Source of the DNA: Caryophanales bacterium UBA4682
Lineage (GTDB): Bacteria > Bacillota_I > Bacilli_A > RFN20 > CAG-288
Assembly: GCA_002404995.1 (NCBI GenBank)
Contig: DHKY01000011.1
Coordinates: 1-64,000, forward strand
Direction of reading: 5' to 3'
DNA: 64,000 bases
Part shown: positions 33,793 to 42,685 of the stretch, in pieces
Numbering within the stretch: position 1 is the stretch's first letter
Layout of the letters: every line of letters starts with the position of its first letter
The notes under the pieces: generated by a model
What the model saw: the letters and a program-made list of their open reading frames with translations, nothing else
Database searches by the model: none
What the model was told of the DNA's origin: nothing
Position numbers and translations under genes: made by a program

Positions 33793-34326
33793 ATGAAAAT
33801 TCTAGTTGTTGTCACGGATGGTTTCGAAGATATTGAAGCAGTCGGAACCGTCGCGCTTCTCCGTAGAGCGAATCTTGATGTGACTTTCGCTGCCATTGGA
33901 TCTTCATGTGCCAGGGGAAGATACAATATCCATATCGATAATTTGAAAAATCTTTCGGAAATTGATTTATCCGAATATGGAATGCTTGTCATTCCAGGCG
34001 GCCCTGAATATATCGCTGAAGAAAAAAATCCCGAATTTTTAAAGAGGATTCTTTCATTTGCCAACCAGCAAAAATATATCGCAGCCATCTGCGCTGGCCC
34101 TACGATTCTCGGCCACCTTGGCCTTCTCAAAGGTAAGAATTACACCTGCTTTACAAGCAGGAATGAAGACTTCGGCGGAACCTACATTGATAAATACGCT
34201 GTCCGTGATGGGAATATTATCACAGGACGCAGCGCTGCTGCTGTCATCGATTTTTCTTTCTGCATCATCGAAGCCGTGCTTGGCAAGAAAAAGGCCGAGG
34301 AAGTGGCACATAGTATTTATTTTTAA
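33793..34326 (+). CDS. DJ-1/PfpI family protein
   Basis: A 177-residue protein of the class I glutamine amidotransferase-like superfamily. It begins K-I-L-V-V-V-T-D-G-F-E-D-I-E (catalytic-site Glu) and has the nucleophile elbow A-I-C-A-G-P, with a partner region D-G-N-I-I-T-G-R-S. This is the pattern of DJ-1/YajL/ThiJ proteins, linked to deglycation or stress protection, though substrates are often unknown. I start at ATG 33793 because AGGAGG lies 10 bp upstream; an upstream TTG would put that site inside the protein. It is followed closely by the CvpA-like gene. Confidence 0.88.
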   Translation: MKILVVVTDGFEDIEAVGTVALLRRANLDVTFAAIGSSCARGRYNIHIDNLKNLSEIDLSEYGMLVIPGGPEYIAEEKNPEFLKRILSFANQQKYIAAICAGPTILGHLGLLKGKNYTCFTSRNEDFGGTYIDKYAVRDGNIITGRSAAAVIDFSFCIIEAVLGKKKAEEVAHSIYF

Positions 34327-34328
34327 TT

Positions 34329-35066
34329 ATGGGTATCATTGACATTGTTGTTCTTGTACTGCTTATCCTTTCGGTATTAATCGGCTTTTTCCGTGGGTTC
34401 AAACGGAAACACCTTTATTCCTTTGCATCTACTTTGGGCTGTGCGCTCGGTTATCTATGCGGAATCCCTTTAGCCCACGCTTTGATGGGAACAAATCTAG
34501 GAAGCACGACGCTGACAAACGCTTATAGGAAAACCAGGTCGGATACAGGAATCTTTGCTGAGCCAGTTGCCCTTACTCCAGCGGAGAGGACGAGCCAGTT
34601 ACATAATGCTCTTTCAGAACTGAAAGTGCCTTCTTTTTTTCAAGGTTTCGCAATAAACCATGTTCTCGATATATCTGGAACAGTCTCAAAAGCACTTGCT
34701 TCCTCTTTTGCTTATAGGACAAGGATTGCAGCCTGTTTTGTTATTTTGTATCTTGTCGTGAGGCTTTTGACTTTCTTACTTCTTCGACCCTTATGGAACG
34801 GCCTTTTTGGTGAAAACGGAACAAGCTTTATCGGGCGCCTTTTCGGGACTTTGTATTCCGTTGCAAAAATGTGCATTCTTATTCTTGGACTTAGGATGGT
34901 GCTCACACTCATCAATCAATTAATGGTTCGATTCGACGTTATGACAAGGAACGACTTCCTTGTTAAAGATCTGAATTTAAATCAATCCAACGCATTCTCT
35001 ATCGGAAGACTTTTTTATAATACTGCAAATTCATTCAGGCAATGGGTGTCCCTGATTGGAAAATAG
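34329..35066 (+). CDS. CvpA-like membrane protein
   Basis: A 245-residue integral membrane protein starting 2 bp after the DJ-1 gene. The opening I-D-I-V-V-L-V-L-L-I-L-S-V-L-I-G-F-F-R-G matches the CvpA family (colicin V production/envelope homeostasis). Helices lie at about 3-20, 28-50, 130-150 and 175-195. The fourth reads I-L-G-L-M-M-V-L-T with AGG as Met; Arg would break it. It ends in a short amphipathic tail. Exact role unknown. Confidence 0.7.
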   Translation: MGIIDIVVLVLLILSVLIGFFRGFKRKHLYSFASTLGCALGYLCGIPLAHALMGTNLGSTTLTNAYRKTRSDTGIFAEPVALTPAERTSQLHNALSELKVPSFFQGFAINHVLDISGTVSKALASSFAYRTRIAACFVILYLVVRLLTFLLLRPLWNGLFGENGTSFIGRLFGTLYSVAKMCILILGLRMVLTLINQLMVRFDVMTRNDFLVKDLNLNQSNAFSIGRLFYNTANSFRQWVSLIGK

Positions 35067-35078
35067 GAGGAAACAACT

Positions 35079-36467
35079 ATGAGATTCAAATTCCATCACA
35101 GGGATAAATGGACTTGTGCCAACCTGGATTTGGTCGAAGAGTCCCTTGAAAAGCATCCAAAAGCAATCGTTTTGGTTGGGGGTGCATCTTCATCCGGAAA
35201 GAGTTTTTCTGCCCATACTTTAAAAGATTTTCTGGAACAAAACGGCCATCACGCGATTATCATTTCTCTTGATCAGTATAACTTTGGCTTGTCCGGTATC
35301 ATTCCAAACAAGGTCAATTTAAACCTCTTCGCTGGTTCTCTACCGAATAGGAAAGAGATCCGCAATCGTATTAAGAAAATCATTTACGATGTTCCTTTCG
35401 ATGAAAAGTACAGGCCAGAGCAGATTGATAAGATTCGTGAAAGCATCAAGGGTCTTGTTGACCCATCAATTTTAGAAAAATTCCTCAAAGGTCTTTATGA
35501 TGAATGGAAAGTACTTAACTTTGATGAACCGACTGTGTATGACCTTGCTTCTGCCGCCGATGATGTAAAAGAGCTCTACAGAGATGGCTGCATAACCGAA
35601 AAGAAATACTCTAAAGTCATTTCCGAGCAGATTCCGAGCGATTCGGTGATAGATGGAAAACAGTACGATGTCATCCTGGTAGAAGGCATTTATGCTCTTT
35701 CCAAAGGAATGCTGTCAAATCTAAACGAATATGATTTCATTACCGACTTTATTGATGGAAATCCAAAGTCTTTATTCCTGCGTCGGGTGATTCGCGATGA
35801 AAAGTCGACTTCGGCTGGATCCGTCTTCACAATTTCCATCTATTTCAAATATATATTGAAATCATATAAGGAAACAATCCTTCCTTCTAGAAAAAACGCA
35901 GATGTTATTCTGGATAACGAAATGTCTTTTTTAGAGCTTCGACAAGGCAACCTGTATACGACAAAGAGAGAAATCCATACCGAAAGCGAGAATGCGATTC
36001 AAGAGATTAGGAAGTTAGGAACACTCAATCGAATTTCTTATCGAAAAGATACCTATTTTTCTGTCCCAAACGAAAGCAGGAATTCAAACAACATTCTTCG
36101 TCTTCGTTCCGTCAGCCATGATGAAGGCAAGACTTATTATCCTTCTTCCCTTGTTCATAAGGGAATTCCTAAATGCCGCAAAGATTCGAAAGTTATACGC
36201 CCAATAAATATTCTTCTAAAAGAAGGAGAATTCAATAAAGTCTGGGAAAGCAGCGACGAATGCATTCACGATTTCGTCTCTGCTGGTTTCGTTGTCTCTT
36301 CCGTTCAAAAGAAAAAGAAAATCCGTAGGACAATCAACGGAGAAAATATCGTAATCCGTGAAGTCGATGGACAAGGTTACTTTGTGGAGTTCCCTGATAA
36401 CGACAAAGAAGAAACCTATAATAAAATCAATTCAATTATCAATCAGTTTTCTCACCCAGAAGAATGA
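35079..36467 (+). CDS. P-loop (uridine kinase-like) / CYTH fusion protein
   Basis: A 462-residue two-domain protein. Residues about 25-290 are a uridine kinase/phosphoribulokinase-like P-loop domain with Walker A G-G-A-S-S-S-G-K-S at 34-42, S-L-D-Q-Y-N-F and V-E-G-I-Y-A-L at 201-207. Residues about 300-460 resemble a CYTH (triphosphate tunnel) domain: K-D-T-Y-F-S-V-P, I-L-R-L-R, S-L-V-H-K-G and later R/K-rich strands; the N-terminal ExExK signature is not clean. The same domain order occurs in plant TTM1/2-type proteins, which act on triphosphate or pyrophosphate. An AGGAGG site precedes the ATG. The substrate cannot be read from the sequence. Confidence 0.75.
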   Translation: MRFKFHHRDKWTCANLDLVEESLEKHPKAIVLVGGASSSGKSFSAHTLKDFLEQNGHHAIIISLDQYNFGLSGIIPNKVNLNLFAGSLPNRKEIRNRIKKIIYDVPFDEKYRPEQIDKIRESIKGLVDPSILEKFLKGLYDEWKVLNFDEPTVYDLASAADDVKELYRDGCITEKKYSKVISEQIPSDSVIDGKQYDVILVEGIYALSKGMLSNLNEYDFITDFIDGNPKSLFLRRVIRDEKSTSAGSVFTISIYFKYILKSYKETILPSRKNADVILDNEMSFLELRQGNLYTTKREIHTESENAIQEIRKLGTLNRISYRKDTYFSVPNESRNSNNILRLRSVSHDEGKTYYPSSLVHKGIPKCRKDSKVIRPINILLKEGEFNKVWESSDECIHDFVSAGFVVSSVQKKKKIRRTINGENIVIREVDGQGYFVEFPDNDKEETYNKINSIINQFSHPEE

Positions 36468-36542
36468 ACGCATAATTCTTAATCAGCCAATCAGAAATGC
36501 GCGATAAGTGCGCAAAAAGGAAAGATTTTCTCTTTTATCCCA

Positions 36543-36571
36543 TTGTATTGAATAAAAAAACAAACTAGAAT
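36543..36571 (+). promoter_or_regulatory. Promoter of fba
   Basis: TTGTAT (36543-36548) and TAGAAT (36566-36571), 17 bp apart, upstream of a GAGGT ribosome binding site and the ATG at 36599. Confidence 0.65.
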
Positions 36572-36598
36572 AATCATGCGAAAGCGAGGTTTAAACAA

Positions 36599-37483
36599 AT
36601 GATTGTTAATGCTACACGTAGGCTTAAGGCTGCTAAGGCCGGCCATTATGCTGTCGGTCACTTCAACACCAACAACTTAGAGTGGACAAAGGCGATTCTC
36701 TTAACCGCTCAGAAGCTCAATTCTCCGGTTATCATCGCTTCCTCTATGGGTGCCGCTAAATACATGGGCGGTTACAAAGTCGTTGCCAATCTTGTCCGTA
36801 CTTTAGACAAAGAGTTAGGCATCACAGTTCCGGTCGCAATTCATCTTGACCACGGAAATTATGAAGCTGCCAAGGCTTGTGTCGCCGCTGGATATTCTTC
36901 TATCAGGTTCGATGGTTCTTCCCTTCCGTTCGAAGAGAATGTTGCCAAGACCAAAGAACTCGTCAATCTTGCTCACGATAATGGTTTATCCATTGAGGCC
37001 GAAGTCGGAGCCATCGGTGGAACTGAAGATGGCATCACCGCTGACGGCGAGGTTGCCGATCCTGAAGAGTGCAAGAAGATTGTGGATTTAGGTGTTGATT
37101 TCTTAGCTGCTGGAATCGGAAACATCCATGGTATCTATCCAGAGAATTGGAAAGGTCTCCATTTTGATGTCCTCAATCAGATCAACGAAGCCACTGGAAA
37201 CATTCCGCTTGTCTTACATGGTGGAACAGGCATTCCGGATGATCAAATCAAACGTGCTATCAGTGAAGGCATTTCTAAGATCAATGTCAATACTGATTGC
37301 CAGCTTGTCTTTGCAAAAGCAACTATTGAATATTGCGCTGCTGGAAAAGCAACCCCGGATGCATCTAATCTCGAAAAAGGTTATGATCCGCGTAAGCTTC
37401 TCAAACCGGGTTACGAAGCCATTTGCGCCAAGGTCGAAGAGAAGATCAAGCTCTTCGGTTCCGAAGGCAAAGCCAACTATTAA
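36599..37483 (+). CDS. fba: Fructose-bisphosphate aldolase, class II
   Basis: A zinc-dependent glycolytic aldolase. The 294 residues include the metal His in H-L-D-H-G, the family motif S-S-I-M-F-D-G-S with Met from AGG (36905-36907), the Glu of E-A-E-V-G, H-G-I-Y-P, L-H-G-G-T-G-I-P and I-N-V-N-T-D. The opening N-A-T-R-M-L-K-A-A-K-A-G again uses AGG where relatives have Met (CGT for the preceding Arg). It is monocistronic, with its own promoter and terminator. Confidence 0.96.
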   Translation: MIVNATRRLKAAKAGHYAVGHFNTNNLEWTKAILLTAQKLNSPVIIASSMGAAKYMGGYKVVANLVRTLDKELGITVPVAIHLDHGNYEAAKACVAAGYSSIRFDGSSLPFEENVAKTKELVNLAHDNGLSIEAEVGAIGGTEDGITADGEVADPEECKKIVDLGVDFLAAGIGNIHGIYPENWKGLHFDVLNQINEATGNIPLVLHGGTGIPDDQIKRAISEGISKINVNTDCQLVFAKATIEYCAAGKATPDASNLEKGYDPRKLLKPGYEAICAKVEEKIKLFGSEGKANY

Positions 37484-37499
37484 ATCTAAGGCAACTACT

Positions 37500-37530
37500 A
37501 GGCAGGCAGAAATGCCTGCCTTTTCTATTT
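37500..37530 (+). terminator. Terminator of fba
   Basis: An 8-bp stem (37500-37507 with 37514-37521) and 6-nt loop, then a T-rich stretch. Confidence 0.85.
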
Positions 37531-37546
37531 AAATTGATTGGAAACC

Positions 37547-38539
37547 ATGAATTTACTGGACAGGGCTGATAATTACCAAAAGACCGCTCCTACCTATCTT
37601 TCTGAATTCCTTTCGGCCAAAGAAAGGCAAAGACTAAAGAAAGTTAACAGGCATTGCGGAAGGGAATATACTTCTTTTCCTATGTTTAAAGATCTTCGGC
37701 ATTATCCAAGATTCAACCATTCTCTTGGAGTCAGTCTTCTTTTAAGTCGCTTCACAAAAGAGCCGAAGATAATCCTTAGCGGGCTTTTTCATGATATCGC
37801 AACACCTGCCTTTGCTCATGTCATCGATTTCCTCTTAGGTGACCATTTAAAACAAGAAGCTACGGAAGGAAGAACAGAAGCCATCATTGAAAGCAGTCTT
37901 TCTATCCAAGCGGGACTTAAAAAATTGAGCCTATCCACAAAAGATGTTTCCAATTATCATCTTTATCCATTAGCTGATAACGATTCTCCTAAATTATCAG
38001 CAGATCGTTTGGAGTATACGTTATCAAATATAATTAACTTTGGCTTTGGCACAGTTGATGATATTAAGACCATAGTAAACAGCTTAGTGATTCTCAAAAA
38101 CGAAGAGGGCATGGAAGAAAGGGGATTTAAAACAGCAAAGCCTGCCTTTCTTAGGGCTGAATTTTCCTTGAAATGTGGAAAAATTTACACAAAGGATGAA
38201 GACCGATATGGGATGGAATACCTTGCTCATATAATAAAAAAGGGGCTAAGTAGGAAAGTTCTTTCCATCGATGATTTATACACCACTGAAGAGAACGTCA
38301 TTAAAAAGCTGAAAAGCAACTCGGCCACGAATTCCTTATATTTGTCTTTTACCTCTCTTTCGAAAATAAAAAGAAGCAATGCAGGAGAGCCTTTCTCGTA
38401 CAAGATTAATGCGAAAAAGCGTTTTATAGATCCTTTGATTCAAAACAGAGGACGTGCTTCCTCTGTTTTTCCTGAACTAAAAAAAGAGAGGGATGATTTT
38501 AAATCTCTCTCCTTTGATTATTATCTTAGGGGATTTTAA
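37547..38539 (+). CDS. HD-domain phosphohydrolase-like protein
   Basis: A 330-residue protein with R-F-N-H-S-L-G-V (first His) and G-L-F-H-D-I-A-T-P-A-F-A-H (H-D pair), as in dGTPase/SAMHD1-type HD hydrolases. The usual H-D-I-G-H-P-P-F-S-H is altered: the Gly-His before Pro is Ala-Thr. The S-A-D-R-L-E-Y segment with the downstream Asp is kept. It probably hydrolyses a nucleotide, which fits the convergent deoxynucleoside kinase next door. I start at ATG 37547; an in-frame TTG at 37538 has no ribosome binding site either. Its stop is interlocked with the neighbour's stop (TTAA, 38536-38539). Confidence 0.78.
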   Translation: MNLLDRADNYQKTAPTYLSEFLSAKERQRLKKVNRHCGREYTSFPMFKDLRHYPRFNHSLGVSLLLSRFTKEPKIILSGLFHDIATPAFAHVIDFLLGDHLKQEATEGRTEAIIESSLSIQAGLKKLSLSTKDVSNYHLYPLADNDSPKLSADRLEYTLSNIINFGFGTVDDIKTIVNSLVILKNEEGMEERGFKTAKPAFLRAEFSLKCGKIYTKDEDRYGMEYLAHIIKKGLSRKVLSIDDLYTTEENVIKKLKSNSATNSLYLSFTSLSKIKRSNAGEPFSYKINAKKRFIDPLIQNRGRASSVFPELKKERDDFKSLSFDYYLRGF

Positions 38540-39177
38540 TCTTTCTTGAATCTGGAAATTTCCTCTAACAACCAGGCTCGGTCTTTCGGATTTAGAAGGA
38601 TGTCCTTCTGATCCACATCGACATCAATAATGCTGGAAGCATGGTAGGAAACTTTAATCCAGGAATCATAATCCTGCCAGAGAAAGCGATAGTAGTCCAC
38701 AAGATCCGGTTCGATTTCAAACACACGGCCTCTCTGCATTATTCTTCTAAGACAGGTTTCAAAGCTGCCGTGAAGATAGATCATAATATCTGGTGCCTTT
38801 TTCGGCCTTTCGTCCAAGACACTCAGCCTTTCACTTAGAATTCCGTTATAAGTCTCAAATTCTAAATCCGAGATATTTCCAAGGTCATGATTTTTCTTGG
38901 CAAAATAATGGTCTTCATAAATCGAGCGATCCAGTACCGCATTATTATTCTTTAAAGCAGAAACGATAGAATGGAATCGCGTTTTAAGAAAATTCAGCTG
39001 TAACAAGAAAGGATACCGGTATTTTTCCTTTTCTTCTTTCGTTGCGGAATAAAAAAGAGGCAGGATTTTATTATCTTCTACTGATTCGTAATATACAGGA
39101 ATGTTCCTTTCATCCGAAATTATTTTCGATGTGGTCGTCTTTCCTAGACCAATCCTGCCACCAATTACAATCACCAC
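38536..39177 (-). CDS. Deoxynucleoside kinase (dGK/dCK family)
   Basis: A 213-residue P-loop kinase for deoxynucleoside salvage. The P-loop is G-G-M-I-G-L-G-K-T-T with Met from AGG. Other family segments are D-R-S-I-Y-E-D (the E-R-S/D-R-S substrate motif), L-D-E-M-P-K-K-A-P-D-I-M-I-Y-L (AGG for the Leu/Met position) and the lid R-I-M-Q-R-G-R. The nucleoside specificity (dA, dG or dC) cannot be settled here. It converges on the HD hydrolase, with shared stop bases. Confidence 0.9.
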   Translation of the reverse strand: MVIVIGGRIGLGKTTTSKIISDERNIPVYYESVEDNKILPLFYSATKEEKEKYRYPFLLQLNFLKTRFHSIVSALKNNNAVLDRSIYEDHYFAKKNHDLGNISDLEFETYNGILSERLSVLDERPKKAPDIMIYLHGSFETCLRRIMQRGRVFEIEPDLVDYYRFLWQDYDSWIKVSYHASSIIDVDVDQKDILLNPKDRAWLLEEISRFKKD

Positions 39178-39198
39178 TGTTTTCTCCTTTTCTAAGAA

Positions 39199-39229
39199 AA
39201 AGCCAGCAACCTTTATCGTTGTTGGCTTT
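39199..39229 (-). terminator. Terminator of the 39256-39726 gene
   Basis: A 12-bp stem with one G-T pair (39199-39210 with 39218-39229), 7-nt loop, and a T-run on the minus strand. Confidence 0.8.
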
Positions 39230-39255
39230 CAGATTTCAAATTATCAGAAAAGTAA

Positions 39256-39726
39256 CTACTTAGCTTCTTCTGCAAAAATGACGACCCAACGATTATCGTT
39301 CTTGCCATTTGCATTGTCATAAATGCGAAGGTAGATGGAATATGCCTTATCTGGGTCACCGACAAAAGACCTCATGGTCTTGTGATTGACATAAACAAAG
39401 GTGCGTTTTTCGGCTTCGTTATAGACGGATAAAGCATTTTCAGACTTAAAGAGCTTATTTGCAATGCCTTCGAGAGTATAACCATGATCATAATCTGCAA
39501 GTTCTGGAACATGAAGCTTGAGGTCATCTCCAAAGACAAACTCAATTGCTCCGTTATGAATTTTTCCGGAATACCTGAACTCCTTCACACCATAGTAGGA
39601 ATTTGGATTCACTTTCCTTTCGAGAAGTTCTCCGAATCCTTTCTGATTGATGAAGACTCCCTGCGGATGCTTCACATAGTTGATTTTTTTGATATGCTGA
39701 CGATTGCGTTTTGTCGGACGTGCCAT
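39256..39726 (-). CDS. Unknown small protein
   Basis: A 156-residue protein beginning A-R-P-T-K-R-N-R-Q-H-I-K-K behind an AGGGAGA site. The N-terminus is strongly basic, the rest is mixed, with Tyr-rich strands (N-S-Y-Y-G-V-K-E-F, Y-D-H-G-Y-T) and ending W-V-V-I-F-A-E-E-A-K. No signal peptide, membrane helix or known motif is seen. It has its own terminator. The basic N-terminus suggests nucleic-acid contact, but this is a guess. Confidence 0.65.
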   Translation of the reverse strand: MARPTKRNRQHIKKINYVKHPQGVFINQKGFGELLERKVNPNSYYGVKEFRYSGKIHNGAIEFVFGDDLKLHVPELADYDHGYTLEGIANKLFKSENALSVYNEAEKRTFVYVNHKTMRSFVGDPDKAYSIYLRIYDNANGKNDNRWVVIFAEEAK

Positions 39727-39832
39727 ATTGTTCTCCCTCCATTCTTTAATTCTTGATATTCAAGATTTATTTTATTATAGACTAGAAATCAGCAAAAAGG
39801 ATTCAAAGTGCTGAAAAAACATTGAAAGTGCT

Positions 39833-40996
39833 TTAATTTCCCCCGTTTGCCGTGTTGATTTCAGTATACCTAGCTTTTTCAGCGTCCTTCAAGACAACCG
39901 GAGAAACCGAATCATAAGCAAAACTATATTTAAGATTCCTGCTTGTCAGACTTATAGTCGCTTTTTCTAACGGGATAGCATCAAATGCATTCTTAATCGA
40001 TGTTTTCTCATCTGAATCGGGCATGCTATCGATAATAAGCATCCTAGCTTTCTTAGAGTAATTCCTCTTCCTGCTACCAGACAAAGATAAGGAAAGGAAC
40101 TCGGTTCCAGTATATTTAAGATTAATCTTCCTATTCCTTGAGTCAAAAACAGTGGTGAGATTGTAACGATCTAGATCAGTCCTATCAAAAGTATAGTCAA
40201 GGGAATATTCAGTACCATTCTTGGAGTAGGTAATATCCTTCGATAAGGTGTTTTCCATATCAGCGATATCGCTACTGATTTGATCACGAGTCTGTTTATC
40301 AATAGCAACAGAGGAATCCGATGTAATGGAAGACTTTATTTTCTGCATCGGGAATACAATAGATGTGTAATTTTTAATCAAGGAGACAATCCCGGTAAGA
40401 TCCAGATAAGCATATCCCTTGTCAATGTATGCATTCATGGAAACTGTGTCATGAAAGTCTTTCATCTTCTTCGGCTCCGAGGTAGAGACAGCATTTTCTT
40501 TTGTTTCAGTCACCAAAACATCCGTAATATCAAAGAATCCAGAATTCAAAAAGCTTCCCTGAATTTCATTTGTTTCTTTTTGGAGATTGACAATCTGAAT
40601 ATCCGAATTTCCTTTTTTCCTATTTGCTTTTCCGGTAACATTCGTAGAGCCTTTAGACTCACCGCTATTGGAAGAACCAGTGCTCCCATCAGAAAAGGTA
40701 ACGTCAAACTGAGAATTAAATGAATTTCCCAAGGCTGAAATCTTAAGTTTGTCTTTGTCTTGCCTTTGATACGTACTTTCTATAAGTGCGTTACGGGAAT
40801 CAACCGCACTCGTAGCAGATGACTGGCTATTATCAATAGAATTAGTTGTAATACCAGGATCAATGGACGGAAGACTTATGACATGCAAGCCACCGCCTTG
40901 ACTATTACTTGCCGAAACAGAAGTCTCACCACAGGAAGTCAGAACCATTGGGGCAAATACAAATGCCGCAACAAGAATTTTGCCATTCAACTTCAT
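39833..40996 (-). CDS. Lipoprotein of unknown function
   Basis: A 387-residue secreted lipoprotein with lipobox V-L-T-S-C at about 18-22 and a Ser/Asn/Gln-rich linker after the anchor (G-G-G-L-H...S-Q-S-S-A-T-S). The mature region shows beta-strand-like segments, including two similar Y-L-D-L-T/Y-S-L-D-Y-T runs, and resembles generic LolA/LppX-type lipid-carrier folds only loosely. AAGGAGG precedes the ATG. It is transcribed alone, divergently from the PAP2 gene. Confidence 0.72.
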   Translation of the reverse strand: MKLNGKILVAAFVFAPMVLTSCGETSVSASNSQGGGLHVISLPSIDPGITTNSIDNSQSSATSAVDSRNALIESTYQRQDKDKLKISALGNSFNSQFDVTFSDGSTGSSNSGESKGSTNVTGKANRKKGNSDIQIVNLQKETNEIQGSFLNSGFFDITDVLVTETKENAVSTSEPKKMKDFHDTVSMNAYIDKGYAYLDLTGIVSLIKNYTSIVFPMQKIKSSITSDSSVAIDKQTRDQISSDIADMENTLSKDITYSKNGTEYSLDYTFDRTDLDRYNLTTVFDSRNRKINLKYTGTEFLSLSLSGSRKRNYSKKARMLIIDSMPDSDEKTSIKNAFDAIPLEKATISLTSRNLKYSFAYDSVSPVVLKDAEKARYTEINTANGGN

Positions 40997-41081
40997 AAGT
41001 CATCCTCCTTGAAATCCATAAAAGGATTTGTTTCTTTCCGTTTATGATATTATCATAAATTAAGGAATACGAGGTTACAAA

Positions 41082-41984
41082 ATGAAAAAAAGCAGGTATC
41101 AAATTAAAAACATAGAAATGATCATTATTGGCATCATCTGTCTAATCGGAATTCTCGTCGGCAGCTTCTTTGATTTGCAAATAGCACAGAAAATCTATAA
41201 TCCTTATTCAGGATTTGGAGCTTTCTTTGAAACATATGGGGAAAGCATTGCCTATGCAAGGATTCCTCTTGGTGGTGTATTGATTTTCAAGGGGACTGAA
41301 AAATGCCAAAAGCTTTGGCCAAAGATTTTAGGTATTGGCGTCTTTATCTTATCTCTATTGGCTTGCATTTACTTCCTTGCTGATTCTTTCACCTACTCGC
41401 ATAACGATTATGGAATGCGTCTTGAAACAATATCTTCTTATATCATTGCTTCTATAATTGTTTTTGCATTTACTGCTATATTCTTCGCAATCATTAAGGA
41501 CACCAATTCTTCCTATTTAATTCAAATCGGTGCAATTATCTTGGTGTCAATGCTAGCACAGTTCTTAATCATGTCTTTTCTTAAAGTACTTGCATGTCGT
41601 CCGCGTTATCGTTTTCTTGTAGACTCAACTCTCAACACTGATGGGATTGTGTTTCGCTCTTGGTGGCAATTCAATTTCCATGACTTCAAATCGCTGGGAG
41701 ACTCCTTTAAGTCTTGGCCAAGCGGACATTCCGCCACCGCTTCGCAGCTTCTGCTTTTGCCATTGATTTATCCGGCGCTGAAATGGCAATGGAAAGGCGG
41801 TCGGTCGTTACTATTTGTCATTGGACTTTTTATTACTTTATTAATTGCCTTTTCACGCAGGGTTTATGGTGCCCATTTTCTAAGCGATGTTTCATTTGGT
41901 ATTTTAGTTGGTTCTTTAACCGCTTTCCTCGCCAATAGGACTAGGTACTTGGCTGTGGGACGCAAACAAAGGTCTGCCAAATGA
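41082..41984 (+). CDS. PAP2-family membrane phosphatase
   Basis: A 300-residue membrane protein with about six helices and the three phosphatase signatures: K-V-L-A-C-R-P-R (KX6RP-like), P-S-G-H-S and S-R-R-V-Y-G-A-H-F-L-S-D. The family removes phosphate from lipid phosphates such as undecaprenyl pyrophosphate or phosphatidate at the outer membrane face. A GAGG site precedes the ATG. It overlaps the NUDIX gene by 4 bp. Confidence 0.9.
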   Translation: MKKSRYQIKNIEMIIIGIICLIGILVGSFFDLQIAQKIYNPYSGFGAFFETYGESIAYARIPLGGVLIFKGTEKCQKLWPKILGIGVFILSLLACIYFLADSFTYSHNDYGMRLETISSYIIASIIVFAFTAIFFAIIKDTNSSYLIQIGAIILVSMLAQFLIMSFLKVLACRPRYRFLVDSTLNTDGIVFRSWWQFNFHDFKSLGDSFKSWPSGHSATASQLLLLPLIYPALKWQWKGGRSLLFVIGLFITLLIAFSRRVYGAHFLSDVSFGILVGSLTAFLANRTRYLAVGRKQRSAK

Positions 41985-42598
41985 AATGGAAGCTTGTTTC
42001 TGTCTCTAAGGAAACCAATCATCCCTTTCTCAATTTCTATATTAGGCACTATGAAGTAGAAAAGAAGGATGGAAAGCGTCCCTACGATTATTATGTTTCT
42101 TCTCGTCACAAAGAAGACGAATTATTAGCCCTCACACACGATTTTTCAAGTCCTGAAGGCATCCTTATTCTTCTGTATTCCTTCAATAAGAAAGAAAACC
42201 AATACTATATACTTCTTGAAAAGCAGTTCAGACCCGCCGTCAATGCTTACCTTTATTCTATTCCTGCTGGTTTAATGGATCCAAGTGATGCCTCAATCCA
42301 AGAAACTGCCAAACGAGAGTCCATGGAAGAAACCGGTGCTATCATCGATAACATTGAATTAATTATTCCTCCTTCGCCTTCATCAACTGGTTTGAGTGAT
42401 GAGAAACTTGCTCTAGTCAAAGGGGAGGTTCTAGATTTTTCCACTTCGAATAAGGAGCCATTTGAAGATATTCGTTTTTCTTTTTTACCTGTTACCAAAA
42501 TCAAAGAAATGCTTTCCAAACCAGAAGAATATTCTTTTTCATTTAATGGTCGACTAAGCATTCTTTTCTTGATTTCACAATTAGAAGGAAAAGAATAA
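41981..42598 (+). CDS. NUDIX hydrolase (ADP-ribose pyrophosphatase-like)
   Basis: A 205-residue NUDIX enzyme. The box G-L-M-D-P-S-D...E-T-A-K-R-E-S-M-E-E-T-G fits GX5EX7REUXEEXGU, with all acidic metal ligands. The preceding Q-F-R-P-A-V and S-I-P-A-G-L are typical of the ADP-ribose pyrophosphatase branch. It is translated with the PAP2 phosphatase (ATGA overlap). The exact substrate is unresolved. Confidence 0.88.
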   Translation: MKWKLVSVSKETNHPFLNFYIRHYEVEKKDGKRPYDYYVSSRHKEDELLALTHDFSSPEGILILLYSFNKKENQYYILLEKQFRPAVNAYLYSIPAGLMDPSDASIQETAKRESMEETGAIIDNIELIIPPSPSSTGLSDEKLALVKGEVLDFSTSNKEPFEDIRFSFLPVTKIKEMLSKPEEYSFSFNGRLSILFLISQLEGKE

Positions 42599-42639
42599 AA
42601 ACTTCTTCCATGCTCTGCCATTCGTGATAAAATCTATAA

Positions 42640-42660
42640 GTAATGAACGGTCTTCATTAC
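42640..42660 (+). promoter_or_regulatory. Inverted repeat in the purA leader
   Basis: A perfect 8-bp inverted repeat (42640-42647 with 42653-42660, 5-nt centre) lies just after a TAAAAT box (42628-42633) and before the AGGAG site of purA. It could be a repressor operator or a leader hairpin for purine control. Confidence 0.4.
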
Positions 42661-42685
42661 AAATAAAAATAGGAGCGATTTTCAA

